From NCBI GenBank assembly GCA_017431395.1, contig JAFRLD010000187.1:1-11883 (forward strand): a stretch of DNA of 11,883 nucleotides, in the 5' to 3' direction. The first letter of the stretch is position 1, and the number at the start of each line of letters is the position of its first letter. Shown here one piece after another: positions 1-8,852 of this stretch. The position numbers and the translations under genes are program-made. Under the pieces are notes generated by a model. It did no database searches. It saw only the letters and a program-made list of their open reading frames with translations, and was not told the DNA's origin. This DNA is from Bacillota bacterium (GTDB lineage: Bacteria; Bacillota; Clostridia; Peptostreptococcales; Anaerovoracaceae).

Positions 1-1251
<1,251 letters not shown>

Positions 1252-1267
1252 TTAAATACCCCTTTCC

Positions 1268-4200
1268 TTATTCCTCATCAGACTCGATCTCAGCATCTAT
1301 ATCGAAGTTTTCGATGTCGCCGAGGTCCGGTTCTTCCTCTTCGTCTACGGACTTCAGAGCTTCGTCATCCGGCTCCAGGTCTTCATCCTCAGGGAAGTCC
1401 TCTTCCTCGTCATACTCGTCTTCGTATTCTTCTTCTTCTTCGTACTCTTCACGGGCACGAAGTTCTTCTAACTCCGCATCGACGATCCGTTCGATCCCGG
1501 CGAATCCACCGACATCGTCTCTATCCTTGATCTCGATCTCTTCGTTATCCTCAGACAGCACCTTCACATCCAGGCAAAGGCTCTGCATCTCTTTGATCAG
1601 GACCTTGAAGGATTCCGGAATACCCGGTTCCGGGATGTTCTCGCCCTTGACGATAGCTTCGTAGGTCTTCACACGACCGACGACATCGTCGGACTTGACC
1701 GTCAGGATCTCCTGCAGAGTATAGGCAGCGCCGTAAGCTTCCAGAGCCCAGACTTCCATCTCGCCGAACCGCTGTCCGCCAAACTGTGCCTTGCCTCCCA
1801 GCGGCTGCTGGGTGACGAGGGAGTACGGGCCGGTGGACCGTGCGTGGATCTTATCATCGACCAGATGGTGCAGCTTCAGCATGTACATGTATCCGACGGT
1901 GACCGGATTGTCGAAGTACTGGCCGGTCCTGCCGTCACGCAGCTGCAGCTTGCCGCTCTCGTCGAATCCGGTTTCCTTCAGGAGTTCGATGATATCTCTC
2001 TCGTTCGCTCCATCGAATACCGGGGTAGCGATATACCAGTCTTTGCTCTTGGCCGCCAGTCCCAGATGGACCTCCAGGACCTGTCCGACGTTCATACGGG
2101 ACGGAACGCCCAGCGGGTTCAGCATGACCTGCAGCGGTGTTCCATCTTCCAGGAACGGCATATCCTCTTCCGGAAGGATCCGGGAGATAACGCCCTTGTT
2201 ACCGTGTCTTCCGGCCATCTTGTCGCCGACGCTGATCTTTCTCTTCGTCGCGATATATACTCTGACCAGCTTGTTGACGCCCGGCGGGAGCTCGTCTCCG
2301 TTCTCTCTGCAGAACGTCTTCACGTTGACAACGATACCCGTCTCACCATGAGGCACCTTCAGGGAAGTGTCTCTGACCTCTCTTGCCTTCTCACCGAAGA
2401 TGGCTCTCAGCAGACGCTCCTCTGCAGTCAGTTCGGTCTCACCCTTAGGGGTGACCTTGCCGACGAGGATGTCAGAGGAGTTGACCTCTGCACCAATGCG
2501 GATGATACCCTCTTCGTCGAGATCCTTCAGGGCATCCTCACCGACGTTAGGGATGTCTCTTGTGATCTCTTCCGGTCCCAGCTTGGTGTCTCTGGCTTCG
2601 GATTCATACTTCTCTATATGGATCGATGTCAGTACATCGTCCATGATCAGACGCTCATTCAGGATGATCGCGTCCTCATAGTTATATCCTTCCCAAGTCA
2701 TGAAGCCGATCAGCAGGTTCTTGCCGAGGGCGACTTCACCGTTGGATGTGGACGGACCGTCTGCGATCGTCTCATGCTCTTCGACATGCTCCCCTTTGAC
2801 TACGATCGGTCTCTGGTTGATGCAGGTGCCCTGGTTGGAGCGCTTGAACTTGAGCATATGATAGATGTCGACGCCTTCGCCGTCATCTCTTGTGATCTTG
2901 ATGGTGTCAGCATCCACGTAGCTGATGATGCCGGCGTGCTTAGCAAGCTGGACGACGCCGGAGTCTCTGGCTGCCTTGTACTCGATACCGGTTCCGACCA
3001 TCGGTGCTTCTGTGACCATGAGCGGAACAGCCTGTCTCTGCATGTTGGAGCCCATCAGCGCACGGTTCGCGTCGTCGTTCTCGAGGAACGGGATCATCGC
3101 TGTCGCGACGGATACGACCTGCTTCGGGGATACGTCCATGTAATCAACGACCTCTCTCGGTACGAGGTCGATGTCTCCGCCCTTGCCTCTGGCCGCAACC
3201 TTAAGGTTCGCGAAGTGGCCTTCGGAATCCAGCGGCTCATTCGCCTGGGCGACGATCTTATCTTCTTCATCATCCGCCGTCAGATAGTGGATCTCATCGG
3301 TAACGATGCCGGTCTCCTTATCTACGACACGGTACGGGGTCTCGATAAATCCGTACTGGTTGATCACACCGTAGGTCGTCAGGGATCCGATCAGGCCGAT
3401 GTTCGGACCTTCCGGAGTCTCGATCGGACACATTCTGCCGTAGTGGGAATGGTGTACGTCTCTGACTTCGAATCCCGCACGCTCTCTGGAGAGGCCGCCA
3501 GGGCCCAGTGCGGAAAGTCTTCTCTTATGTGTCAGCTCAGCCAGCGGGTTGGTCTGGTCCATGAACTGGGACAGCTGGGAACTACCGAAGAATTCCTTGA
3601 CTGCCGCAGTTACCGGACGGATGTTCATCAGGCCCTGTGGTGTGACCTCCGCGATGTCCTGCGTCGTCATACGCTCTTTGATCGTACGCTCCATTCTGGA
3701 GAGGCCGATACGGATCTGGTTCTGCAGCAGCTCACCGACGGTACGCAGCCTTCTGTTGCCCAGATGGTCGATATCATCGATGTTGCCGATGCCATAGTTC
3801 AGGTTCAGCAGATAGCTGATGGAAGCGATGACGTCCGCAACCAGGATGTGCTTCGGCGACAGGTCAAACTTGCGCAGCTGGAGCTGCTCTCTAACAGCAG
3901 CCTCGCCCTCTGCGCCATAGTCCCGGATGATCTCCATGAGGACCGGATAATATACTCTGTCGGCGATCTTCAGATCGCTGATGTCGAATTCGATGAAGTT
4001 CTTGATATCGACGAACTGGTTACCGATGACCTTCGTGACCGAAGTCTCGTCGTTCGCGCCATAGACGCGGACGCTCTCCACACCGGCATTCTCGATCACG
4101 CGCGCCAGATCCTTGCTGATCACGGTGCCTTCCTCTGCCAGCAGCTCTCCGGTATTCGGATCGATCACGGATTCTGCGCAGGTCGCACCTGCCAGACGGT

Positions 4201-5044
4201 TGTAGAGGCCCAGCTTCTTATTGTATTTATAACGGCCGACTCTCGCCAGGTCGTATCTTTTCGGATCGAAAAACATCGAGTTGAACAGGGACTGGGCACT
4301 CTCCAGCGTCGGAGGCTCACCCGGTCTCAGTTTCTTATAGATCTCCTTGATGCCTTCCTCGTAGTTGGACGTCGGGTCCTTCTCGAGGGTCCTCATCAAT
4401 CTCGGCTCCTCGCCGAAGATCTCGATGATCTCTTCATTGGAACCGATCCCCAGCGCTCTCAGCAGGATCGTAGCCGGCTGCTTACGGGTCCTGTCAACAC
4501 GGACGGACAGGATCTCATTGGAATCGGTCTCGTACTCCAGCCAGGCTCCACGGTTCGGGATGACCTGGGTCGAATACAGATTCTTACCATATTTATCGAT
4601 CTCTCTATCGTAATATGGCCCAGGGGAACGAACGAGCTGTGTTACGACGACACGCTCAGCTCCATTATAAATGAACGTACCCTTCTCGGTCATCAGCGGG
4701 AAGTCTCCCATAAACACTTCCTGCTCCTTGACTTCGCCGGTCTCCTTGTTGACCAGACGGACTCTGACCTTCAGAGGGGCAGCATAAGTAACGTCTCTTT
4801 CCTTACACTCCTCCTGCTCATACTTCGGAGGATCTGTCAGGGAGTAATCGATGAATTCGAGAACGAGGTTGTCTGTATATCCTTTGATGGGTGAAACGTC
4901 CTCAAAAACCTCACGAAGACCTTCTTCGACAAACCACTTGTACGAATCTGTCTGAATCTGGATGAGATTCGGCATCTCCGCAACTTCGTTGATTTTTGAA
5001 AAGGTCATTCGTTCTTTTCTGCCTAATTTGATGGGATTTGGCAT
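1268..5044 (-). CDS. rpoB: RNA polymerase subunit beta
   Basis: Catalytic beta subunit of RNA polymerase. The product is 1258 residues from the ATG at 5044. A GTG three codons upstream (5053) is also open, but it overlaps the AAGGAG ribosome binding site (5053-5058), which sits 8 bases before the ATG, so the ATG is preferred. The rifampicin pocket reads [14 protein letters not shown] followed by [13 protein letters not shown]. The equivalents of E. coli Asp516, His526 and Ser531 are Asp496, His506 and Ser511, all in the susceptible form. The [13 protein letters not shown] motif and the C-terminal anchor [24 protein letters not shown] are present. The large proteobacterial insertions are absent. 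After the conserved core, the last 60 residues carry about 38 Asp or Glu and only one Lys. The gene has its own promoter upstream and is followed after 19 bases by rpoC. Confidence 0.98.
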   Translation of the reverse strand: MPNPIKLGRKERMTFSKINEVAEMPNLIQIQTDSYKWFVEEGLREVFEDVSPIKGYTDNLVLEFIDYSLTDPPKYEQEECKERDVTYAAPLKVRVRLVNKETGEVKEQEVFMGDFPLMTEKGTFIYNGAERVVVTQLVRSPGPYYDREIDKYGKNLYSTQVIPNRGAWLEYETDSNEILSVRVDRTRKQPATILLRALGIGSNEEIIEIFGEEPRLMRTLEKDPTSNYEEGIKEIYKKLRPGEPPTLESAQSLFNSMFFDPKRYDLARVGRYKYNKKLGLYNRLAGATCAESVIDPNTGELLAEEGTVISKDLARVIENAGVESVRVYGANDETSVTKVIGNQFVDIKNFIEFDISDLKIADRVYYPVLMEIIRDYGAEGEAAVREQLQLRKFDLSPKHILVADVIASISYLLNLNYGIGNIDDIDHLGNRRLRTVGELLQNQIRIGLSRMERTIKERMTTQDIAEVTPQGLMNIRPVTAAVKEFFGSSQLSQFMDQTNPLAELTHKRRLSALGPGGLSRERAGFEVRDVHHSHYGRMCPIETPEGPNIGLIGSLTTYGVINQYGFIETPYRVVDKETGIVTDEIHYLTADDEEDKIVAQANEPLDSEGHFANLKVAARGKGGDIDLVPREVVDYMDVSPKQVVSVATAMIPFLENDDANRALMGSNMQRQAVPLMVTEAPMVGTGIEYKAARDSGVVQLAKHAGIISYVDADTIKITRDDGEGVDIYHMLKFKRSNQGTCINQRPIVVKGEHVEEHETIADGPSTSNGEVALGKNLLIGFMTWEGYNYEDAIILNERLIMDDVLTSIHIEKYESEARDTKLGPEEITRDIPNVGEDALKDLDEEGIIRIGAEVNSSDILVGKVTPKGETELTAEERLLRAIFGEKAREVRDTSLKVPHGETGIVVNVKTFCRENGDELPPGVNKLVRVYIATKRKISVGDKMAGRHGNKGVISRILPEEDMPFLEDGTPLQVMLNPLGVPSRMNVGQVLEVHLGLAAKSKDWYIATPVFDGANERDIIELLKETGFDESGKLQLRDGRTGQYFDNPVTVGYMYMLKLHHLVDDKIHARSTGPYSLVTQQPLGGKAQFGGQRFGEMEVWALEAYGAAYTLQEILTVKSDDVVGRVKTYEAIVKGENIPEPGIPESFKVLIKEMQSLCLDVKVLSEDNEEIEIKDRDDVGGFAGIERIVDAELEELRAREEYEEEEEYEDEYDEEEDFPEDEDLEPDDEALKSVDEEEEPDLGDIENFDIDAEIESDEE

Positions 5045-5095
5045 TGTAATCACTCCTTAATTTCTTAATAAACTACACTTGCAGGGCAGTTTAAT

Positions 5096-5124
5096 ATGGT
5101 ATCATTAATTTGTCAAGTTGTCAA
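5096..5124 (-). promoter_or_regulatory. Promoter for rpoBC
   Basis: On the minus strand a perfect -35 TTGACA (5119-5124) is followed by exactly 17 bases and the -10 TACCAT (5096-5101). TGA immediately upstream supplies the TG of an extended -10. Transcription should start near 5089, about 45 bases before the rpoB ATG. A second TTGACA lies 8 bases downstream (5111-5116) and could pair with TAAACT at 17-base spacing as an overlapping, weaker alternative. A 9-bp inverted repeat (5077-5085 and 5125-5133) brackets this promoter. Function is inferred from motif match and position. Confidence 0.65.
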
Positions 5125-5145
5125 CCTGCAAGTTGAAAATCGCGC

Positions 5146-5165
5146 AAAAAAATCAGGGGCGCCCC
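5146..5165 (-). terminator. Possible second terminator after rplL
   Basis: The minus strand reads GGGGCGCCCC (5156-5165), a perfect 10-base palindrome, then TGA and a run of seven T (5146-5152). As RNA it could fold as a short GGG/CCC stem with a GCGC loop before a strong U-run. The stem is short, so it may only be an auxiliary pause or terminator behind the larger hairpin at 5188-5212. Confidence 0.35.
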
Positions 5166-5180
5166 ATATGTTCTGTACGA

Positions 5181-5212
5181 ACAAAGACTGCCGCTCCATT
5201 TCGGAACGGCAG
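5181..5212 (-). terminator. Terminator or attenuator between rplL and rpoB
   Basis: The minus strand folds as CTGCCGTTCC, loop GAAAT, GGAGCGGCAG (5188-5212): ten base pairs including one U-G wobble. It is followed by TCTTTGT. It lies 21 bases past the rplL stop. The broken U-run suggests partial termination, as expected where ribosomal stalk proteins must be made in excess over RNA polymerase subunits while some transcripts read into rpoBC. Confidence 0.65.
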
Positions 5213-5233
5213 CCCTGTAATATTCAGTGTGAA

Positions 5234-5602
5234 CTATTTCAGCTCTACGACTGCGCCGACTTCTTCCAGCTGAGACTTGATAGCTTCTGCCTCTGCCTTC
5301 TCGACGTCTTCCTTGACGTTGGACGGAGCTCCGTCTACCAGAGCCTTTGCTTCCTTCAGGCCCAGGCCGGTGATCTCTCTGACAGCCTTGATGACCTTGA
5401 TCTTCTCAGAACCGATCTCCTTCAGGACAACGGTGAACTCTGTCTGCTCTTCTGCTGCGCCTGCTGCGTCTCCACCAGCTGCTACTACGGCAACGCCGGC
5501 TGCTGCGCTAACGCCAAACTCTTCTTCACAAGCCTTGACCAGCTCGTTCAGTTCCAATACGGACATTTCTTTGATGGCTTCGATGATTTGATTCTTATCC
5601 AT
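5234..5602 (-). CDS. rplL: 50S ribosomal protein L7/L12
   Basis: Stalk protein that recruits and stimulates translational GTPases; it binds as dimers to the C-terminal helix of L10. The product is 122 residues, the family norm. Residues 1-30 ([21 protein letters not shown]...) form the dimerisation domain. An Ala/Gly-rich hinge spans about 33-52, and the C-terminal globular domain includes [25 protein letters not shown] (about 67-90), the factor-binding surface. Conserved Lys and Gly residues of that surface are intact. The start ATG at 5602 has AAGGAG eight bases upstream, and the stop is TAG. It follows rplJ by 42 bases and shares its leader control. Hairpin terminators follow the gene. Confidence 0.98.
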   Translation of the reverse strand: MDKNQIIEAIKEMSVLELNELVKACEEEFGVSAAAGVAVVAAGGDAAGAAEEQTEFTVVLKEIGSEKIKVIKAVREITGLGLKEAKALVDGAPSNVKEDVEKAEAEAIKSQLEEVGAVVELK

Positions 5603-5644
5603 TTGTATTTCTCCTTTATTGATCTTTAATCAGTTGTTTGTATC

Positions 5645-6139
5645 TTATGCTTCTTCCTTCTGTTCTGCGATCTGCTTCACGACTCTTGCGAAGTTCGCGA
5701 TCGGGGACTGGATGCTTCCCATGAACTTGGAAATGAGGACGTCTCTGGACGGGATGGAAGCGACCTGGGTGATTCCCTCAGCGTCGTAATACTCTCCCTC
5801 GACGAATCCGCCCTTGAACTGCATCTTCTTGAATTCCTTGATGGAATCGTTCAGTACTCTTGCAGGTGCTGTCGCGTCATCATAGCTGAATGCGAATGCG
5901 CTCGGTCCTTCGAGGACTTCTGCCATCTTCTCGTATTCTGTTCCGTCGATGGCTCTCTTGACCAGTGTGTTCTTGTAGACTGTGTAGTCGACATTGGCCT
6001 CACGCAGTTTTTTTCTCATCGCATCCGCCTGCTCTACGGTGATTCCCATGTAGTCGATGACGACGGCGCTCTCTGCTCTTTCGAATTTATCTTTGATTTC
6101 GTCGATGATAGCCTGCTTCTGAATGTAAGCTTCTTTCAT
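5645..6139 (-). CDS. rplJ: 50S ribosomal protein L10
   Basis: L10 anchors the L7/L12 dimers to 23S rRNA beside L11 and, as the L10(L12)4 complex, represses its own operon. From the ATG at 6139 the protein has 164 residues, a normal length: MKEAYIQKQAIIDEIKDKFE, then AVVIDYMGITVEQADAMRKKLREA and VYKNTLVKRA, with a C-terminal helical tail ending IAEQKEEA that binds L12. The frame is open further upstream to 6325, but those extra codons lie in the L10 leader RNA and resemble no L10 N-terminus. An ATG at 6160 is also possible. The preferred start has AAAGGAG 11 bases upstream (6151-6157), a slightly long spacing. Expression is probably controlled by the attenuator at 6219-6340. Confidence 0.96.
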   Translation of the reverse strand: MKEAYIQKQAIIDEIKDKFERAESAVVIDYMGITVEQADAMRKKLREANVDYTVYKNTLVKRAIDGTEYEKMAEVLEGPSAFAFSYDDATAPARVLNDSIKEFKKMQFKGGFVEGEYYDAEGITQVASIPSRDVLISKFMGSIQSPIANFARVVKQIAEQKEEA

Positions 6140-6168
6140 ACTGTGCGTTACTCCTTTCATAGATTTTT

Positions 6169-6191
6169 GCAAAAGCTGGTCCAGCCTTTGC
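6169..6191 (-). promoter_or_regulatory. Hairpin just upstream of the rplJ ribosome binding site
   Basis: On the minus strand GCAAAGGCT, loop GGACC, AGCTTTTGC gives nine base pairs with one G-U wobble. It ends about 11 bases before the AAAGGAG of rplJ. No U-run follows (AAAAATC does), so it is not a terminator. It could shape ribosome access or act as an RNA processing site; either role is inference. Confidence 0.4.
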
Positions 6192-6218
6192 GCGGTACTC
6201 TGTAAATACCTTAAGTGG

Positions 6219-6261
6219 AAAACCTCGCTTAGTTCCGTATAGTACCGAGAACGCGGCGAGG
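6219..6261 (-). terminator. Intrinsic terminator of the rplJL attenuator
   Basis: The minus strand has CCTCGC (6256-6261) pairing with GCGAGG (6223-6228). Inside is a second helix, GTTC (6249-6252) with GAAC (6232-6235), and TTTT (6219-6222) follows immediately. The 5' arm is the same sequence that the upstream antiterminator uses, so only one of the two can form. It sits about 80 bases before the rplJ start, inside the leader. By analogy with the Bacillus subtilis rplJL leader it should stop transcription when L10(L12)4 is in excess. Confidence 0.7.
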
Positions 6262-6285
6262 TCAATCTATTTACATTGTACCTCG
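6257..6285 (-). promoter_or_regulatory. Antiterminator hairpin of the rplJL leader
   Basis: On the minus strand CGAGGT (6280-6285) pairs perfectly with ACCTCG (6257-6262). After a bulged A, CAAT pairs with ATTG around a loop of GTAAATAG, for about ten base pairs in all. The 5' arm is also the 3' side of the L10-binding aptamer, and the 3' arm is the 5' side of the terminator. The hairpin therefore links L10 binding to termination. Confidence 0.65.
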
Positions 6286-6340
6286 GCAGGAAATTAAGGA
6301 TCCGCCGGCTCTCCGGCATTGCCACCTGCTGTCTACGGTG
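6280..6340 (-). promoter_or_regulatory. L10 leader: ribosomal protein L10 binding RNA
   Basis: The minus-strand RNA begins CACCGTAGACAGCAGGTG and ends TTAATTTCCTGCCGAGGT, matching the conserved halves of the Firmicutes L10 leader. ACC (6337-6339) pairs with GGT (6280-6282) and GCAGG (6325-6329) pairs with CCTGC (6286-6290). The unpaired stretches between them are the expected kink-turn-like L10 site. A short internal hairpin GCCGG-AGAG-CCGGC closes the tip. It mimics the 23S rRNA site of L10(L12)4. Located between rplA and rplJ, it controls rplJL through the adjacent antiterminator and terminator. Confidence 0.85.
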
Positions 6341-6361
6341 ATTATATTCAATTCCGTTTGT

Positions 6362-6375
6362 GATCCGTCAGGATC
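6362..6375 (-). other. Small hairpin at the rplA 3' end
   Basis: The minus strand reads GATCC-TGAC-GGATC, a perfect five-base-pair stem with a four-base loop, 14 bases after the rplA stop. No U-run follows, so it is not a terminator. It could protect the 3' end of transcripts processed in the leader, but it may be chance. Confidence 0.25.
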
Positions 6376-6389
6376 TGCTCCACTGCGAT

Positions 6390-7091
6390 TTATGCGGGGC
6401 CGATCTTCTGCGGGTTGATCTTGACTCCAGGACCCATTGTGGAAGCTACAACGACGCTTCTCATGTACTGTCCCTTGGCTGCTGCCGGCTTAGCCTTGAT
6501 GATGGCCTGTGCCAGAGCGTTGAAGTTCTCGGTCAGCTTCTCCTGTCCGAAGGAAGCCTTGCCGATCGGGCAGTGGATGATGTTGGTCTTGTCGAGACGA
6601 TACTCGACCTTACCAGCTTTGGTTTCCTGGATCGCCTTAGCGACATCCATGGTGACGGTTCCGGACTTCGGGTTCGGCATGAGGCCTTTCGGTCCAAGCA
6701 GACGTCCGAGTCTTCCTACGACACTCATCATATCCGGGGTAGCGATAACGGCATCAAATTCGAACCAGCCTTCCTGCTGGATCTTCTGAGCCATTTCCTC
6801 TGCACCGACGTAATCCGCACCGGCTTCCTCAGCTTCTGTAGCCTTCGGGCCCTTAGCGAATACCAGAACTCTCTTGGTGTTTCCGGTTCCGTGCGGCAGA
6901 ACGATCGCGCCTCTGATCTGCTGATCAGCGTGTCTTCCGTCAACGCCCATCTTGAAATGAGCTTCTACTGTTTCGTCGAACTTAGCCTTGGCTGTCTTCA
7001 TGATCAGATCCATAGCTTCTTCGACTTCATACTGCTGTGCTTTGTCGAACTCTTTGACAGAGTCCTTGTACTTCTTACCTCTCTTAGGCAT
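6390..7091 (-). CDS. rplA: 50S ribosomal protein L1
   Basis: L1 forms the mobile stalk by the E site, helps release deacylated tRNA, and in many bacteria binds its own mRNA to repress translation. The product is 233 residues, the usual length. The two-domain fold is visible: domain I in the N- and C-terminal parts, and an inserted domain II (about residues 70-160). The signature [20 protein letters not shown] spans about 128-147, and the C-terminal [20 protein letters not shown] carries the conserved TMGPG turn (218-222). The start ATG at 7091 has GAAAGGAA six bases upstream. It follows rplK by 96 bases and is followed by the 250-base rplJ leader. Nothing is unusual in the protein. Confidence 0.98.
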   Translation of the reverse strand: MPKRGKKYKDSVKEFDKAQQYEVEEAMDLIMKTAKAKFDETVEAHFKMGVDGRHADQQIRGAIVLPHGTGNTKRVLVFAKGPKATEAEEAGADYVGAEEMAQKIQQEGWFEFDAVIATPDMMSVVGRLGRLLGPKGLMPNPKSGTVTMDVAKAIQETKAGKVEYRLDKTNIIHCPIGKASFGQEKLTENFNALAQAIIKAKPAAAKGQYMRSVVVASTMGPGVKINPQKIGPA

Positions 7092-7187
7092 TTCAGATTC
7101 CTTTCTGTGGTTTTAACGACTCCCCGTCCGCGCTTCCTCATTGCTTCTTTATGAGCTCGCAGCCGGTTCCCAGTCTCCCACTGTCAT
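7092..7187 (-). promoter_or_regulatory. Candidate structured leader of rplA, possible L1 target
   Basis: This 96-base gap is longer than needed for a ribosome binding site. On the minus strand it contains nested inverted repeats: GACT (7172-7175) with AGTC (7118-7121), and inside it CTCAT (7151-7155)...ATGAG (7137-7141). GGGAG occurs on both sides (TGGGAGAC and GGGGAGTC). L1 represses its own operon by binding an rRNA-like asymmetric loop in the mRNA, often just ahead of rplK or rplA. I cannot confirm the exact consensus here, so this is only a candidate. Confidence 0.3.
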
Positions 7188-7613
7188 TTAGTCTTCGATA
7201 ACGATTCCCATGCTCCTCGCGGTGCCCTTGATCATCTCTGTTGCTGCTTCGATGCTTCCTGCATTCAGGTCCGGCATCTTGATCTTAGCGATCTCCTCAG
7301 CCTGTGCTGTTGTCAGCGTAGCGACCTTAGTCTTGTTCGGTTCGCCGGAAGCTGAATCCAGACCAGCCGCCTTCTTAAGCAGTACTGCTGCCGGCGGTGT
7401 CTTAGTGATGAATGAGAAGCTGTGATCTGCGTAAACAGTGATCACGACAGGAATGATCATTCCGGGCTGGTCCTGTGTCTTAGCGTTGAACTGCTTACAG
7501 AAATCCATAATGTTCACGCCGTGCTGACCCAGTGCCGGACCTACCGGTGGTGCCGGATTGGCCTGCCCTGCCGGAATCTGCAGTTTGATATATCCTGCGA
7601 TCTTCTTAGCCAT
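7188..7613 (-). CDS. rplK: 50S ribosomal protein L11
   Basis: L11 binds helices 43-44 of 23S rRNA at the GTPase-associated centre and is needed for the stringent response. The product is 141 residues, the exact family length. The N-terminal domain has the Pro-rich segment [22 protein letters not shown] (about 22-43), where resistance to thiostrepton-type drugs can arise. The C-terminal RNA-binding domain ends [27 protein letters not shown], the signature of the family. The start ATG at 7613 has a near-perfect AAAGGAGG six bases upstream (7620-7627). It follows nusG by 66 bases and precedes rplA by 96. Confidence 0.98.
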   Translation of the reverse strand: MAKKIAGYIKLQIPAGQANPAPPVGPALGQHGVNIMDFCKQFNAKTQDQPGMIIPVVITVYADHSFSFITKTPPAAVLLKKAAGLDSASGEPNKTKVATLTTAQAEEIAKIKMPDLNAGSIEAATEMIKGTARSMGIVIED

Positions 7614-7679
7614 GAATATCCTCCTTTCCTCAAAAGATATATAGAAACGGATCTGTCCGCTTCAGGTCTGTCCAGGCTC

Positions 7680-8258
7680 TTAGTCGAGCTTATCGACCTG
7701 TGCGAAATCCAGTTCTACCGGAGTATCACGTCCGAACATGGAAACGCGCGCCCGCAGCGTCTGCTTCTCCATGTTGACTTCTTCGACGACGCCCATGAAA
7801 TTCTCGAACGGTCCATTGATGACCTTCACGGTATCGCCGATCTTGATGTCCAGATCGATGTAGATCTTCTCGATGCCCATGCGACGGACTTCATCCAGTG
7901 TGAGGGGTACCGGATCGGATCCATGTCCTACGAATCCTGTAACGCCCTGGGTGTTTCTTACCAGGTACCAGGATTCATTGGTTACGATCATCTTCACGAG
8001 GACATAGCCCGGAAACATCTTCTTAGTCTTGATCTTTCTCTGGCCGTCCTTCATCTCGACGATGTCTTCGGTCGGCACGATAACTTCCAGGACCAGGTCC
8101 TGCATGCCCCGATTCTCGACGAGTTTCTCAATGTTGACCTTTACCTTGTTTTCGTGACCCGAATAGGTGTGGACGACATACCATTTGGCTTCCCCGTCGC
8201 CGCGCAGCCCTTCCAGGCCCTCCAGGTCCAGTTTCTTGATTTCGGTATTTTCACTCAT
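7680..8258 (-). CDS. nusG: Transcription termination/antitermination factor NusG
   Basis: NusG binds the clamp helices of elongating RNA polymerase and affects pausing, termination and coupling to the ribosome. The protein has 192 residues. After a variable N-terminal lead of about 24 residues, the NGN domain starts at KWYVVHTYSGHENKVK (25-40) and includes MFPGYVLVKM (81-90), which contacts polymerase. The C-terminal KOW domain (about 138-192) contains IGDTVKVINGPFENFMGVVEEV. The ATG at 8258 has GGGAG 11 bases upstream, a longer than usual spacing, but no better start is seen. It lies 47 bases after secE, the conserved order. Confidence 0.97.
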   Translation of the reverse strand: MSENTEIKKLDLEGLEGLRGDGEAKWYVVHTYSGHENKVKVNIEKLVENRGMQDLVLEVIVPTEDIVEMKDGQRKIKTKKMFPGYVLVKMIVTNESWYLVRNTQGVTGFVGHGSDPVPLTLDEVRRMGIEKIYIDLDIKIGDTVKVINGPFENFMGVVEEVNMEKQTLRARVSMFGRDTPVELDFAQVDKLD

Positions 8259-8305
8259 ATTAATATAAACTCCCGCTTCCTATACTATGCTTCTTCCTGG
8301 AATCT

Positions 8306-8629
8306 TTAGAAGCAGATAGCCTTGATGGCCGCCAGTACGCCAGAGTCAACGCCCCAGAACAACAGTGCGAAAGCCGCGCATGTCGCCAGTACGACCGCTG
8401 TGAAGGAACCCAGTTCCTTTCTGGTCGGCCATACGACTTTCTTCATCTCAAGACGGACGCCCTTGAAGTATTCCTTCATACGTCCCTTCTCTCTCTTCTG
8501 TTTCGTCTGCTGCTTCTTGCGCTGCTGCGCTCTCTTCTCAGCCATCGTCACAGCGGTAGTCTTGGCTTTTGCCTTTTTTTCTTTGCCGCCGGTCTCTGCT
8601 CCAGACGGCTTATTCGCATTCTTCGCCAT
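8306..8629 (-). CDS. secE: Preprotein translocase subunit SecE
   Basis: SecE clamps the two halves of SecY in the SecYEG channel. The protein is 107 residues and of the single-membrane-segment type common in Gram-positive bacteria. The conserved amphipathic helix FKGVRLEMKKVVWPTRKEL (about 55-73) precedes one hydrophobic segment (about 75-97). Residues 1-52 form an unusually long, Lys/Arg/Gln-rich extension, cytosolic by inference. The ATG at 8629 is supported by GGGGAG six bases upstream, so the extension is likely real, although Met29 or Met51 could give shorter forms. It lies 24 bases after rpmG and 47 before nusG. Confidence 0.95.
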   Translation of the reverse strand: MAKNANKPSGAETGGKEKKAKAKTTAVTMAEKRAQQRKKQQTKQKREKGRMKEYFKGVRLEMKKVVWPTRKELGSFTAVVLATCAAFALLFWGVDSGVLAAIKAICF

Positions 8630-8653
8630 GCTTCTCTCCCCTGCCTGGTTTAC

Positions 8654-8803
8654 TTACTTGGTTTCCTTATGCGCCGTGTGCTTTCTGCAGAACGGGCAGT
8701 ATTTGTTCATCTCGATACGATCGGGATCGTTCTTCTTGTTCTTGATCGTGTTGTAATTTCTCTGCTTGCATTCGGTGCATGCCAGTGTCACCTTAACTCT
8801 CAT
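8654..8803 (-). CDS. rpmG: 50S ribosomal protein L33, zinc-binding form
   Basis: The 49-residue product starts [20 protein letters not shown] and ends [14 protein letters not shown]. Two Cys pairs, CTEC (residues 9-12) and CPFC (about 36-39), make the zinc ribbon of the C+ form of L33; C- paralogues, used when zinc is scarce, lack them. L33 lies near the E site of the large subunit. The ATG at 8803 has GGAGG eight bases upstream and the stop is TAA. It is the first gene of the ribosomal/polymerase unit, with the promoter at 8882-8910 directly upstream and secE 24 bases downstream. The rpmG-secE-nusG order is widely conserved. Confidence 0.96.
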   Translation of the reverse strand: MRVKVTLACTECKQRNYNTIKNKKNDPDRIEMNKYCPFCRKHTAHKETK

Positions 8804-8826
8804 TTCTATGTCCTCCGTTCTAACTC

Positions 8827-8852
8827 AAAACCAAGAGCAATAACTGCTCTTG
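8827..8852 (-). terminator. Terminator-like hairpin in the rpmG leader
   Basis: The minus strand has CAAGAGCA, loop GTTAT, TGCTCTTG (8832-8852), a perfect eight-base-pair stem, then GTTTTG (8826-8831). It begins about 23 bases after the predicted transcription start and ends about 15 bases before the rpmG ribosome binding site. The position suggests an attenuator or a leader stability element for the whole rpmG-to-rplL unit. The stem is only moderately GC-rich and the U-run short, so termination would be partial. Confidence 0.45.

Noticed and set aside
1844..4894. A plus-strand open frame of about a thousand codons antisense to rpoB
   Set aside because: It lies entirely opposite an intact, highly conserved rpoB; its translation shows no recognisable domain, and strong codon bias on the minus strand is enough to keep this frame open.
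5045..5053. GTG start of rpoB at 5053
   Set aside because: The GTG overlaps the AAGGAG ribosome binding site; the ATG at 5044 is correctly spaced and gives the usual [16 protein letters not shown] start.
6140..6325. N-terminal extension of L10 of about 60 residues
   Set aside because: The open frame crosses the L10 leader, antiterminator and terminator; L10 proteins begin near MKEAYIQK, and a ribosome binding site precedes that ATG.
6341..6346. Perfect TATAAT just before the L10 leader as an rplJ promoter
   Set aside because: No -35 match lies at 16-18 bases, and a start near 6334 would remove the ACC needed for the L10 aptamer.
7652..7673. GGACAGA repeated twice in the nusG-rplK gap (minus strand)
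   Set aside because: Only seven bases, no associated promoter or clear fold; easily chance.
8630..8653. tRNA-Trp between rpmG and secE, as in some bacteria
   Set aside because: The gap is only 24 bases.
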